Shown: positions 16,344 to 23,741 of the stretch, in pieces
Layout: every line of letters begins with the position of its first letter
Position numbering within the stretch: position 1 is the first letter of the stretch
Source: Rubrivirga sp. SAORIC476
GTDB taxonomy: Bacteria > Bacteroidota > Rhodothermia > Rhodothermales > Rubricoccaceae
Length of the DNA: 44,701 nt
Direction of reading: 5' to 3'
Assembly (NCBI RefSeq): GCF_002283555.1
Contig: NZ_MVOI01000018.1
Location: 1-44,701, forward strand
The notes under the pieces: model-generated
What the model was told of the DNA's origin: nothing
Databases searched by the model: none
Seen by the model: only the letters and a program-made list of their open reading frames with translations
Made by a program: the position numbers and the translations under genes

Positions 16344-16422
16344 CCTGCTACGCGGGCTGCGGGCTCGATCCGCCGCTCAGCGCTCCCCCTCCGGCGAGGC
16401 CCGCGCGCCGTCCCGGCGTCCC

Positions 16423-16430
16423 TATATTCG
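16423..16430 (+). promoter_or_regulatory. -7 promoter element of parA (TATATTCG)
   Basis: TATATTCG, 60 bases before the parA ATG, in an otherwise extremely GC-rich stretch. It fits TAnnTTTG with one change. The same eight bases recur near the start of the SpoIIE phosphatase gene. No TTTG box is present upstream. Confidence 0.5.
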
Positions 16431-16490
16431 TGGGTCCCCCCGGCCGCCTTCTGCGGTCGGCGTTGTCTCCTCCCCTCAGCGCCCCCCGTC

Positions 16491-17549
16491 ATGGGCAAGG
16501 TCATCGCGGTCGCGAATCAGAAGGGCGGCGTCGGGAAGACCACGACGGCCGTCAACCTGGCTGCGTCGCTGGCCGCCTCCGAGCACCCGACGCTGCTCAT
16601 CGACACGGACCCGCAAGCGAACGGCACGTCCTCCCTCGGCATCGAGCCGCGGACGGTCGCCTCGTCGGTCTACGACGTGCTCATGGGCGGCTCCTCGGTC
16701 GAGGACGTGTCGCTGCACACGGAGATGCCATTCCTGGATCTCATCCCGAGCCACATCAACCTGGTGGGGGCCGAGATCGAGATGATCGACCTGTTCGAGC
16801 GCGAGCGCGTGCTCAAGAAGGCGCTTCAGAAGATCCGGCGGCGCTACCAGTTCATCGTCATCGACTGCCCGCCGAGCCTCGGCCTGCTGACGCTCAACGC
16901 GCTCACCGCGGCCGACTCGGTGCTGATCCCGGTCCAGACGGAGTACTTCGCGCTGGAGGGCCTGGGGCAGTTGCTGAACACGATCAAGATCGTCCGCCAG
17001 CACCTCAACCCAGACCTGGAGATCGAGGGCGTTCTGCTGACGATGTTCGACGGGCGGCTCCGACTGTCCAACCAAGTCGCGGCTGAGGTGCGGCGCTACT
17101 TCGGCGACCGCGTCTTCGAGGCCGTCGTCCAGCGCAACGTCCGCATCTCGGAGGCGCCGAGCTTCGGCAAGCCGGTGCTCCTGTACGACGCCATCTCGTC
17201 GGGCTCGCGCAACTACATGGCCGTCGCGGCCGAGGTGGTGCGCAACAACCAGCGCTACCTCCAGCAGGCGCCCGAGGCGGCCGACGGCACGCCTCTCGAC
17301 GACGCACCCGCTCTCCGCGTCCCGACGCCCGCGCCGCGCGTGACCGCCCCCGCGCCCCCTCCGCCTCCTGCCGAGCCGGCGCCCGCGGAGCCGATGCCCG
17401 CCCGGACCCGCCCGGCTTCCCCCCGTCTCCCCGCCGGCGACGGCGACGCCTCGGCCCCGCCCGACCGCGTCGTCCTCGCCTCGCGTGCCACCCCTCCCTC
17501 GGCCACCGACAGCCTGCCCCGCCCGAGCGGGGACGCTCCCGACGCCTGA
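16491..17549 (+). CDS. parA: Chromosome-partitioning ATPase ParA (Soj)
   Basis: A dynamic DNA-bound ATPase that moves ParB-bound origins. The deviant Walker A motif KGGVGKTT is at 11-18, followed by DTDPQAN (38-44), and the Walker B region [18 protein letters not shown] at about 122-139. The normal ParA core ends near residue 262. After it comes an unusual, about 85-residue disordered tail rich in Pro, Ala and Arg (for example [16 protein letters not shown]-type runs), which most chromosomal ParA proteins lack. parB follows after eight bases, and no parS site was seen in the flanks. Confidence 0.97.
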   Translation: MGKVIAVANQKGGVGKTTTAVNLAASLAASEHPTLLIDTDPQANGTSSLGIEPRTVASSVYDVLMGGSSVEDVSLHTEMPFLDLIPSHINLVGAEIEMIDLFERERVLKKALQKIRRRYQFIVIDCPPSLGLLTLNALTAADSVLIPVQTEYFALEGLGQLLNTIKIVRQHLNPDLEIEGVLLTMFDGRLRLSNQVAAEVRRYFGDRVFEAVVQRNVRISEAPSFGKPVLLYDAISSGSRNYMAVAAEVVRNNQRYLQQAPEAADGTPLDDAPALRVPTPAPRVTAPAPPPPPAEPAPAEPMPARTRPASPRLPAGDGDASAPPDRVVLASRATPPSATDSLPRPSGDAPDA

Positions 17550-17557
17550 CCCCCACC

Positions 17558-18511
17558 ATGGCCTCCCCCAAGAAAGCCGCCCTCGGAAAGGGTCTCAGCG
17601 CCCTCCTCCCCTCTCAGCCCGACGACGCGGGTGACGAGACGGGCTCGCGCACGCGCCTCTACAACTTCGAGGAGCGCCGCCGCCTCGCGGGCCGCGTCGC
17701 CGAACTCGATCTCGACGCGATCCGGCCCAACCCCTACCAGCCCCGGACCGACTTCGACGAGACGGCCCTCGACGAGCTGGCCTCCTCGATCTCGCAGCTC
17801 GGCATCATCCAGCCCCTGACCGTCCGCGCGCTGGGCGAGGGGCGGTACGAGTTGATCTCCGGCGAGCGGCGTCTCCGCGCCAGCCGCCGGGCGGGCCTCA
17901 AGCGGGTCCCCGCCTACGTCCGCGAGGCGGACACGGAGGCGATGCTGGAGATGGCCATCGTCGAGAACGTCCAGCGCGAGGACCTCAACCCGGTCGAGGT
18001 GGCGCTCGGCTACCAGCGACTGATGGAGGAGGTGGGCCTGACCCAGGAGCAGGTGGCCGAGAAGGTCGGCAAGAGCCGCCCGACGGTGGCCAACGCGCTC
18101 CGCCTGCTGAAGCTGCCGCCGCGCGTCCAGGCATCGCTGCGGGAGGGCGCGCTCTCGTCCGGTCACGCCCGCGCCCTCGTGGGCGTAGAGAACGACCAGG
18201 ACCTGCTGGATCTCCACCGGTCGATCCTGGACGACGGCCTCTCGGTCCGCGACGTCGAGCAGCGCACGAAGCAGCTCCGGGAGGGGCCGCCTGCCAAGAC
18301 GACCTCTGAGTCCAAGGCGACGGCCGACGGCCCCAGCCTGTCGGAGCGCGACCGCCTTCAGGTCGAAGCCATGGAAGCCCGGCTCCGCGAGCACGTGTCG
18401 AGCCGCGTCCAGATCAAGCACCGCGCCAGCGACGGAAGCGGCACCGTCGAGATCGCGTACTACTCAATCGACGATCTGGAGCGCGTCGTGGGCCGGCTCT
18501 CCGGCGCGTAG
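17558..18511 (+). CDS. parB: Chromosome-partitioning protein ParB (CTPase)
   Basis: 317 residues. The N-terminal ParA-contact stretch AALGKGLSALLPS (8-19) stimulates ParA ATP hydrolysis. The CTP-binding ParB/Srx domain has IRPNPYQPR (56-63), SISQLGIIQPLTVR and the Arg patch SGERRLRASRRAGL (101-114). The HTH for parS is LTQEQVAEKVGKSRPTVANA at about 164-183. The C-terminal dimer domain carries the KIKHRAS-like segment QIKHRASDGSGTVEIAYYS. An acid-basic linker rich in Lys/Thr/Ser separates them. It forms an operon with parA and the DUF5683 gene, six bases downstream. Confidence 0.97.
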   Translation: MASPKKAALGKGLSALLPSQPDDAGDETGSRTRLYNFEERRRLAGRVAELDLDAIRPNPYQPRTDFDETALDELASSISQLGIIQPLTVRALGEGRYELISGERRLRASRRAGLKRVPAYVREADTEAMLEMAIVENVQREDLNPVEVALGYQRLMEEVGLTQEQVAEKVGKSRPTVANALRLLKLPPRVQASLREGALSSGHARALVGVENDQDLLDLHRSILDDGLSVRDVEQRTKQLREGPPAKTTSESKATADGPSLSERDRLQVEAMEARLREHVSSRVQIKHRASDGSGTVEIAYYSIDDLERVVGRLSGA

Positions 18512-18516
18512 GGACG

Positions 18517-19137
18517 ATGCGCTGGCTCTGCGCCGCCTTGCTCCTCGGCGCCCTCGCTGGAGCCCCGGCCGCCCAGGTGGCCGACTCGCTCGCCCGTCCG
18601 GCCGCGCCGCCGGTTTCCCTGGACACCCTCACGCGGACGCCCCGGGGAGCTGTCACGCGGGCGCTCCTCCTTCCCGGCCTCGGGCAGGTCTACAACCGGC
18701 AGTCGGTCAAGGCGCCCGTGGCCGCAGCGCTGGTCGCCGGGGCCGTGGTCTACTTCGTAGATCGGCAGCGACAGTACATCCTCTACCGCAGGGCAGCGGC
18801 GTATGCCGGGTGCGTGGAGTCGCCGGGCGACCCGGAATCCTCCCCGGACCGTGTCACACTCTGTGCCGACGTGCTGGTGGCGGACATGGATGAGTACAAC
18901 CGTCTCAACGCGCAGACCTCGACGACGCTGACCTCCTCGACGCTGCGGTCGATCCGTGCGACGGCGCGCAGCCAGCGCGACATCGGGGGCGTGGTGGTGC
19001 TCGCGGCCTATGCGCTCCAGGCCCTCGACGCCTACGTCTCGGCCGAACTGGCCGACTTCGATGTGAGCGAGGACCTCAGCATTCGCCTTCTCCCCCGGCC
19101 GTCAGGTCCTGCCATGGGACTGCGCGTCCGGCTCTGA
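18517..19137 (+). CDS. DUF5683 domain protein
   Basis: 206 residues with a signal peptide (MRWLCAALLLGALAGAPAAQ). The DUF5683 core begins with the signature RALLLPGLGQVYNRQSVKAPVAAALVAGAVVYF (split here by two membrane helices), where the P-G-x-G-Q-x-Y-N-x-Q motif is characteristic. A middle, Asp/Asn-rich extracellular region (DEYNRLNAQTST) and a third helix IGGVVVLAAYALQALDAYV follow, ending with a short beta-rich tail. The function is unknown, but the family sits directly after parAB in many Bacteroidota, which is exactly the arrangement here. Confidence 0.88.
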   Translation: MRWLCAALLLGALAGAPAAQVADSLARPAAPPVSLDTLTRTPRGAVTRALLLPGLGQVYNRQSVKAPVAAALVAGAVVYFVDRQRQYILYRRAAAYAGCVESPGDPESSPDRVTLCADVLVADMDEYNRLNAQTSTTLTSSTLRSIRATARSQRDIGGVVVLAAYALQALDAYVSAELADFDVSEDLSIRLLPRPSGPAMGLRVRL

Positions 19138-19194
19138 CGAGGAGTTAACCGACAGCGGCGGAGGCCGATACCGTGGAGACGATCCATTCGTCCC

Positions 19195-19848
19195 ATGCGT
19201 CTCCTCGTCCTGCTCGCCTCGCTCGCACCCGCCGTGGCTCTCGCCCAGTCCCCGGCGCCCCCCGACTCGACCGAGGCGGCCTCGACCGATACCACGGCGA
19301 CGGCGTCCGCGCGGCCCCTGTTCTCGTTCGCGGCCCTGTCCGACTCCGTGCGCGCGAGGCAGCCGGCCGAGCCAGAGCCGGAGCCGAAGCCGGAGCCCAC
19401 GGCGGCACCACTCACCCCCACCCTGCACGTCGTCGGGACGGCCGGTGTCACGATGCTCCTCCCCGCCGGATGGGACGGGCCCGTGTCGGCCGTCGAAACG
19501 GAGAACCCCGGGTACGCACTGTACTCCGCACGGAACGACGCACCAGACCACCTGCTGGCGGGAGCCGTGCTGCGCGTCGAGCGGATCACAGGCCTCAACC
19601 CGCTCCTGCGGGAGCGCTTCACGCGCGGCCAGACCGGCTACGGCTACCACGGCACCACACCCGTCGGCCCGGCCGCTGTCCCCGACGGCCTCGGCATCGA
19701 GGTGGCGGGACCCGGGACCGGTGGCGCGGTCGCGTTCATCACGCGAGGCCCCATCCTGTGGGCCGTGTCCGTCCAGGCGCCCGCCACGACCTGGACCGCG
19801 CACCGGGCCGAAGTGATGGGCCTGCTTCTGAGCCCACGCCTGCCGTAA
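19195..19848 (+). CDS. Secreted protein of unknown function
   Basis: 217 residues beginning with a signal peptide (MRLLVLLASLAPAVALAQS). A linker of Pro, Ser, Thr and a charged repeat EPEPEPKPEP (about 62-71) leads to a domain of about 140 residues with LHVVGTAGVTMLLPAGWDGPVSAV, YALYSARNDAPDHLLAGAVLRV, and FITRGPILWAVSVQAPA. The phrase V-T-M-L-L-P-A-G-W-D is reminiscent of small periplasmic domains that sense or carry hydrophobic ligands (PsbP-like), but I do not recognise the family. It starts 57 bases after the DUF5683 gene and may be co-transcribed. Confidence 0.7.
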   Translation: MRLLVLLASLAPAVALAQSPAPPDSTEAASTDTTATASARPLFSFAALSDSVRARQPAEPEPEPKPEPTAAPLTPTLHVVGTAGVTMLLPAGWDGPVSAVETENPGYALYSARNDAPDHLLAGAVLRVERITGLNPLLRERFTRGQTGYGYHGTTPVGPAAVPDGLGIEVAGPGTGGAVAFITRGPILWAVSVQAPATTWTAHRAEVMGLLLSPRLP

Positions 19849-19855
19849 ACGCAAG

Positions 19856-19885
19856 GCGGGGCGCACCGGTGTCGGCACGCCCCGC
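19856..19885. terminator. Bidirectional hairpin between convergent genes
   Basis: GCGGGGCG pairs with CGCCCCGC, with an inner CCG-gtgt-CGG helix. It lies 7 bases after the stop of the secreted protein gene and 22 bases from the stop of the facing zinc-ribbon gene, so it can serve both. No T tract. Confidence 0.5.
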
Positions 19886-19907
19886 TGGACCGGACGATGA
19901 CGCCCGA

Positions 19908-20282
19908 CTAGTTGGTGCAGATCGAGCGGAGCACGCGGCGGCGCTCGTCGAGCGTGTCGCGCCAGCGCCCCTCGCCCACCTCCGAGTCGCCGAGGAAGTA
20001 GTCCCAGCGGTCGACGGTGTCCTCGTTGAGGACGACCGAGGTGGTCATCGTGGCCGTCCGCTTGAGGAGGGGCTGGAGGCCCATCTGGTGGACGAACGTG
20101 ATGCGGCAGTCCCCGCCCTCGACGCGGCGAACGGAGAGCCAGTTGTCGCCGCAGACGTGGCAGGTGAAGAAGCGAGCCTCGTGCTCGTCGGTCATGAAGT
20201 CGAGCTCGTCGGTCTCGTCCGCCTCGAGGTCCATCGGGAGCATCGAGAACGAGCCGCAGGCCTTGCACTGTAGGCGATCCAT
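19908..20282 (-). CDS. Zinc-ribbon-type hypothetical protein
   Basis: 124 residues. Two Cys pairs, CKAC at 6-9 and CHVC at about 41-44, could bind one zinc ion. Between them is an acidic stretch (DLEADETDELDFMTDEHEAR). The second half, with CRITFVHQMGLQP, TSVVLNEDTVDRWDYFLGD and RRRVLRSICTN, is not recognised. The overall look is that of small Bacteroidota zinc-ribbon proteins of unknown role. A TATCCTCG element lies 39 bases before the ATG. The gene is divergent from the EEP-family hydrolase. Confidence 0.7.
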   Translation of the reverse strand: MDRLQCKACGSFSMLPMDLEADETDELDFMTDEHEARFFTCHVCGDNWLSVRRVEGGDCRITFVHQMGLQPLLKRTATMTTSVVLNEDTVDRWDYFLGDSEVGEGRWRDTLDERRRVLRSICTN

Positions 20283-20321
20283 AGGGCGCGGGAGAGTCAG
20301 AGTTGGAAATGATTGTCAGGC

Positions 20322-20329
20322 CGAGGATA
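20322..20329 (-). promoter_or_regulatory. -7-like element TATCCTCG before the zinc-ribbon gene
   Basis: TATCCTCG on the minus strand, 39 bases before the ATG. It deviates from TAnnTTTG at two positions, so the call is tentative. Confidence 0.3.
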
Positions 20330-20392
20330 ACGGGTCGCACGGGATCGTCGCACCCCTGCTGATCGTCTTCACCCCGCCTTGTCTCCCTACCT

Positions 20393-21181
20393 GTGGCCCG
20401 TCCGACCCGCGTTTCTCCCTACCTCGCCGAGCTGATCGCTCGTCCCCACGTCTCCCCGGCGCCCCCAATCGGGAAGACCTTCCGGATGGCGTCCTACAAC
20501 ATTCACCGCTGGGCGGGCGTGCGCGGGGGGAAGCAGTACGAGCCCGAGCGTGCCGTGGCCGTGATCGACGAGATCGGGGCAGACGTGCTCGCGCTCCAGG
20601 AAGTCCTCCGGCCGTCCGTCGGCGACGACCCGTTGCGGGCCCTGGCCGAGCACCTCGGCTTTCACCTCGCGTTCGTCGTGACGCGGCTGCACAAGCGGGG
20701 TGAACTGGGCAACGCCGTCCTGTCGCGATGGCCGCTGGCGGGCGCTCTCGCCATTGACCTCTCGTTCGGGAGGCTGGAGCGCCGCGCCGCGCTGGCGGTC
20801 CGCGTGAGCGACGGCGAGCGTCACCTGCAGGTCGCCGCGACGCACCTCGCGCTGGTCGACCGGACGCGCGCCCGGCAGGTCGAAACCCTCCTCGGGCACC
20901 CGCAGCTGGCCGACGGACCGACGGTGCTCGTGGGCGACATGAACGCGTGGCGCCCTACCAAGGCGTCGCGCGCCCTCGACGACCACTTCACAGCGCGCCA
21001 CCACAACGCCAACTGGCCGGCCTCCTTCCCGGTCGTCCGCCCCGTGCTGGCGCTCGACCGGCTCTACGCGCGTGGCGTCACGGTCGTGGAGATGGGGGCG
21101 CACATCAGCGAGGCGGCGCGGCGTGGCTCGGATCATCTGCCGATCGTCGCGACGATCCAATTGGAGAGCCAGACCTCGTAA
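20393..21181 (+). CDS. Endonuclease/exonuclease/phosphatase-family hydrolase
   Basis: 262 residues of the EEP fold, a metal-dependent phosphodiesterase family that includes exonuclease III, sphingomyelinase and lipid phosphatases. Motifs in order: MASYNIHRWAG (about 32-42), ALQEVLRP with the metal-binding Glu, GNAVLSRWPLAG, VAATHLALVDRTRARQ, VLVGDMNAWRP with the catalytic Asp-Asn pair, and the final GSDHLPIVATI with the catalytic Asp-His. The substrate is not readable; in this family short proteins with this layout often act on phospholipids or inositol phosphates. The start is a GTG. There is no signal peptide, so it is probably cytoplasmic. Confidence 0.85.
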   Translation: MARPTRVSPYLAELIARPHVSPAPPIGKTFRMASYNIHRWAGVRGGKQYEPERAVAVIDEIGADVLALQEVLRPSVGDDPLRALAEHLGFHLAFVVTRLHKRGELGNAVLSRWPLAGALAIDLSFGRLERRAALAVRVSDGERHLQVAATHLALVDRTRARQVETLLGHPQLADGPTVLVGDMNAWRPTKASRALDDHFTARHHNANWPASFPVVRPVLALDRLYARGVTVVEMGAHISEAARRGSDHLPIVATIQLESQTS

Positions 21182-21560
21182 CGCGTCCTCGCCTCGGCGC
21201 CGAGGCGGGATCGCTGGCGCGGAGACCCAAAAGCGAGCGGGGTGGGCGCGGCAAACGGCGCAGACCGCACAAGACTTGGTCACATGCACCGACGCATCAG
21301 GCAGTCGACACGCTGACAAAATAACGGCATTCCACCAAGCCATAAGTGAGCCAACTGAACAGACGGGTCATATACTTCTACGTATGCCGCACCTTCCTAC
21401 CTATCCCTAGGCGACCTCAAAACAGTCTACGGTCCCCCTGGCGTATTTCTGTGTCGCTTGCATACCTACCCCGTCGGTTCCGCATCCTCGAAGGGATGCA
21501 AACAATGAAGGCTAGTACCATGCCGACTGGACACTGACTACCCTCTACACCTCGAGACCC
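21182..21560. other. 379-base gene-free region, visibly less GC-rich
   Basis: After a perfect 18-base palindrome (21190-21207), this gap is clearly richer in A and T than the rest of the window, especially from 21260 to 21540. Several short AT-rich stretches (TCATATACTTCTACGTATG, GGCGTATTTCTGTG) could be promoters of the lipoprotein gene behind it, but none fits the pattern seen elsewhere. No coding sequence, tRNA or transposase trace was recognised. Confidence 0.55.
21190..21207. terminator. Perfect palindrome CGCCTCGGCGCCGAGGCG after the EEP gene
   Basis: An 18-base perfect palindrome starting eight bases after the stop codon. It can fold into a 7-pair stem with a 4-base loop. The core GCCTCG/CGAGGC recurs in the hairpins behind the acyl-CoA oxidase fusion and the CruC-like gene. 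Confidence 0.5.
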
Positions 21561-22217
21561 ATGTACAAAGCGTTCGTCGCTGGCCTTCTCATCCTCACAG
21601 GCTGCTCCGAGAACATGGACATGTCCGACACGCCCATTCCGGCTGCTGCGCGAGCCGACGTGTTCGGCTTGGCTCCCGAAGGCGAGTCCCCTCCCGACAT
21701 CGGCGCGATGACAGACGAGCAACGCGACGCGTTCGGGGATGCGATGGTGCAGATGCGCATCGACATCGGGCGTGCGATGGCGACGCCGGGAGGCTGGACA
21801 GAAGCGGACGCCCAGCTCCGTCCTCTCCTTGACGACTACCCCGTGCTTCCTGCCTATCAGGTTCGCCAGACAGCGGGCTCGATCATGCTCAACACCTACC
21901 TGCTGGGGGACGAGGTGGACGACGCCAAGGCGGACGCCCTCGGCTTCTACACCACCCTGCTCGTCGAGAGCGGCAGCCCAAACGCCCCGCTCATCGAACG
22001 GGCGCTGGCCGGACTCCGCGGCCACTGGTCCGACGGGGAGATCGCCGAGGCGGCCACGGCGACCATCGCCGCGGGCGAGCGGTACGTGGCCACCACGGCA
22101 GACTGCGCCGACTGCTCCGCGACAGAGGCCCTTCGACGGGTCCAGTCGACGGCGACCGCAGACACCCGCGCTGTTCAGGTCTCGGCCTCCATCGCGAGAC
22201 TGCAGGAGATGCTGTAG
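21561..22217 (+). CDS. Hypothetical lipoprotein, helical
   Basis: 218 residues. The lipobox LTGC places the lipidated Cys at residue 15 (MYKAFVAGLLILTGC). The mature part is almost all helical and acidic, with DIGAMTDEQRDAFGDAMVQM, RPLLDDYPVLPAYQVRQTAG and repeated Ala-rich helices, plus a Cys pair, DCADC, near residue 178. No enzyme motif is visible. It looks like an anchored helical (TPR-like) protein of unknown role. An ATG start; no Shine-Dalgarno sequence. Tail to tail with the next gene, 18 bases away. Confidence 0.75.
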   Translation: MYKAFVAGLLILTGCSENMDMSDTPIPAAARADVFGLAPEGESPPDIGAMTDEQRDAFGDAMVQMRIDIGRAMATPGGWTEADAQLRPLLDDYPVLPAYQVRQTAGSIMLNTYLLGDEVDDAKADALGFYTTLLVESGSPNAPLIERALAGLRGHWSDGEIAEAATATIAAGERYVATTADCADCSATEALRRVQSTATADTRAVQVSASIARLQEML

Positions 22218-22235
22218 AGTCGCGCCGGTGATCCG

Positions 22236-23480
22236 TCAACGAGGCGGAGCGGCGAGAACGGGCCTCTCCTCGGGTGGAATCGCGGCTCCCGCCGAAGGGC
22301 GGCACGAGCGCCGAAGGCCCCAGCCGCCGACCACGATCAGCAGCACGCACACGGTGCCCCAGCGCCCTCGCCAGGGATGCGGACCCGCGTCCGCCTCGGC
22401 GAGCGGCAGCGACGACGCCCACGCGAGGAACGCGTCGCCGACGGGGAGACGGCCCAGGGCGTAGGAGCGCTCCCCCCGCCACTGCAGCGGCAGCCCTGCC
22501 GCCTCGACGGTCGCGCGGAGCGCCTCCGCCGTCTCAGCGTCCCCCACGGCCCGCGCCGCCGCCACCCCGACCACGGAGGCCGGCGCGCTCACGCCCAGCA
22601 CCACCGGCCCCGAGTCGATGTCGCCCTGACCGCGTCGCCCGTGCGGATACTCGCGGACCGTCGGCGCGACGCCGAGCAGGCGCGTGCCGAAGGTCGCCTC
22701 GAAGCGCGCGTACTGGTCGCGGGCGAACGCCGGGTCGATGTCGGCGAGGAACGGGATCATCAGCGCCGTCGACGAGCCGCGAGCGTCGGGGCGGACGGCG
22801 TCGTGGGGGATCAGCCCGGTCTCCGGGTCGAGCTGCTGACGGACGCGGGCGAGCCATCGTCGCGCCCCCCGTGTGTATGTCGAATCCAGCTCGCCACACT
22901 GCGCGAGGGCAGAGGCCCCGACCACGGCGTCGGCGGGCCAGGCCAGCCCCGGGTACGAGTCGGGGAAGAGGGTCGCTCCGTCCAGCGCGGCGCCGAGGCG
23001 GCGGCAACTGGCGACGAGGGCGAGGTCGGGCTCCTCCCCCTCGCGCCGAGCGGCCAGCCGAAGCTGGGCCGTCCACGCCTCGTAGAACATCCCGTGCGGC
23101 AGCCCGCCCGCCGGGCCGAAGGGCGCGCGCGTCGGGCCGTTCGTCGCCAGGGCAAGGATGGACCGCACCTCGTCGCGCGCGTCAGGTGCGGTCACCGCAG
23201 CGCGCTCCACTAGGTGGTGCCACGCCAGCCCGGTGAGCGCGAGCGTGAACAGGCGCCCCTCTGGAAAGAGGCGTTGCATCGCATCCGCCCGGTCGGCTAG
23301 AGGATCTCCGTCGCTCGCACCGCCGAAGGCCAGGAAGTCGAGTTGAGCGGCAGTGCGGTCGTCCCAGGCCCGCTCTCCCGGGTCCGGCCCGGCCGTCGCG
23401 ATCCACAGGCCCCGGACGCCCGCCACCAGCACGACGCTCCAGAGCATCAGCACGGCGACCCGGCGCAGCGAGCGCGTCAC
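22236..23480 (-). CDS. Membrane-anchored helical protein of unknown function
   Basis: About 414 residues: an N-terminal membrane helix (VAVLMLWSVVLVAGVRGLWI), a long external helical domain and a C-terminal membrane helix (WGTVCVLLIVVGGWGL), ending in a Pro/Glu-rich tail. The external part is rich in Ala, Leu, Arg and Glu with many Trp and Tyr residues (GLPHGMFYEAWTAQLRLA, LFPDSYPGLAWPADAVVG, QQLDPETGLIPHDAVRPD), like an alpha/alpha-toroid of the glycoside-hydrolase or terpene-cyclase type, where the P-x-x-G-L-x-W-P-x-D-A phrase could line an active site. No family is firmly recognised. The GTG start was chosen because it overlaps the previous gene's stop (GTGA). Confidence 0.7.
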   Translation of the reverse strand: MTRSLRRVAVLMLWSVVLVAGVRGLWIATAGPDPGERAWDDRTAAQLDFLAFGGASDGDPLADRADAMQRLFPEGRLFTLALTGLAWHHLVERAAVTAPDARDEVRSILALATNGPTRAPFGPAGGLPHGMFYEAWTAQLRLAARREGEEPDLALVASCRRLGAALDGATLFPDSYPGLAWPADAVVGASALAQCGELDSTYTRGARRWLARVRQQLDPETGLIPHDAVRPDARGSSTALMIPFLADIDPAFARDQYARFEATFGTRLLGVAPTVREYPHGRRGQGDIDSGPVVLGVSAPASVVGVAAARAVGDAETAEALRATVEAAGLPLQWRGERSYALGRLPVGDAFLAWASSLPLAEADAGPHPWRGRWGTVCVLLIVVGGWGLRRSCRPSAGAAIPPEERPVLAAPPR

Positions 23481-23707
23481 GTCCAGTCGAAGAACCACTC
23501 CGCGTGCTCGCACACGTCGGACTGGCGGTCCTCGTGGAGCACGAGCGTCTCCTCGCGGAAGGTGACCTCGAACGCGCCCGTGACCGGCACGGCGCGGTAG
23601 CGCTCGAACGTCATCCGATCGCCCGGCAGCACGAGCGTGCCTGCGTCGTCGCGGAACGACTGGCGGACGACGTAGGCGACGCCGGCTTCAAGATCGGTGA
23701 TGCGCAT
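23477..23707 (-). CDS. Small DUF3601-like protein
   Basis: 76 residues, beta-rich and acidic: ITDLEAGVAYVVRQSFRDDAG, LVLPGDRMTFERYRAVPVTG, then FEVTFREETLVLHEDRQSDV and CEHAEWFFDW. The order (start L-E-x-G-x-x-Y-x-V, a middle P-G-D-x-x-T-F, an end with E-x-L-V-L-H-E-D) resembles the DUF3601 family of small bacterial proteins, usually one domain with no assigned function. The resemblance is by eye only. Its stop overlaps the start of the next gene (GTGA), so both are translated together. Confidence 0.55.
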   Translation of the reverse strand: MRITDLEAGVAYVVRQSFRDDAGTLVLPGDRMTFERYRAVPVTGAFEVTFREETLVLHEDRQSDVCEHAEWFFDWT

Positions 23708-23714
23708 GGGTCGC

Positions 23715-23734
23715 TCCGCCTCGGGGCCGAGGCG
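23715..23734. terminator. Inverted repeat after the acyl-CoA oxidase fusion gene
   Basis: CCGCCTCGG-GG-CCGAGGCGG, a perfect 9-base inverted repeat just seven bases after the stop of the minus-strand oxidase gene. It has the same GCCTCG/CGAGGC core as the hairpins at 21190 and 35483. Confidence 0.5.
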
Positions 23735-23741
23735 GGGTGGG

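Larger units (their letters stand above)
16129..16490. other. Gene-free region between AI-2E gene and parA
   Basis: 362 bases between divergent genes. They hold the LeuC-like fragment on the plus strand, a perfect 12-pair terminator hairpin with no complete gene in front of it, and the TATATTCG element 60 bases before parA. The bases between the hairpin and that element show nothing I recognise; a tRNA and a parS site were looked for and not found. Confidence 0.6.

Noticed and set aside
16391-16490. A parS site next to parAB
   Set aside because: The usual TGTTNCACGTGNAACA-like palindrome was searched for around the operon and not seen.
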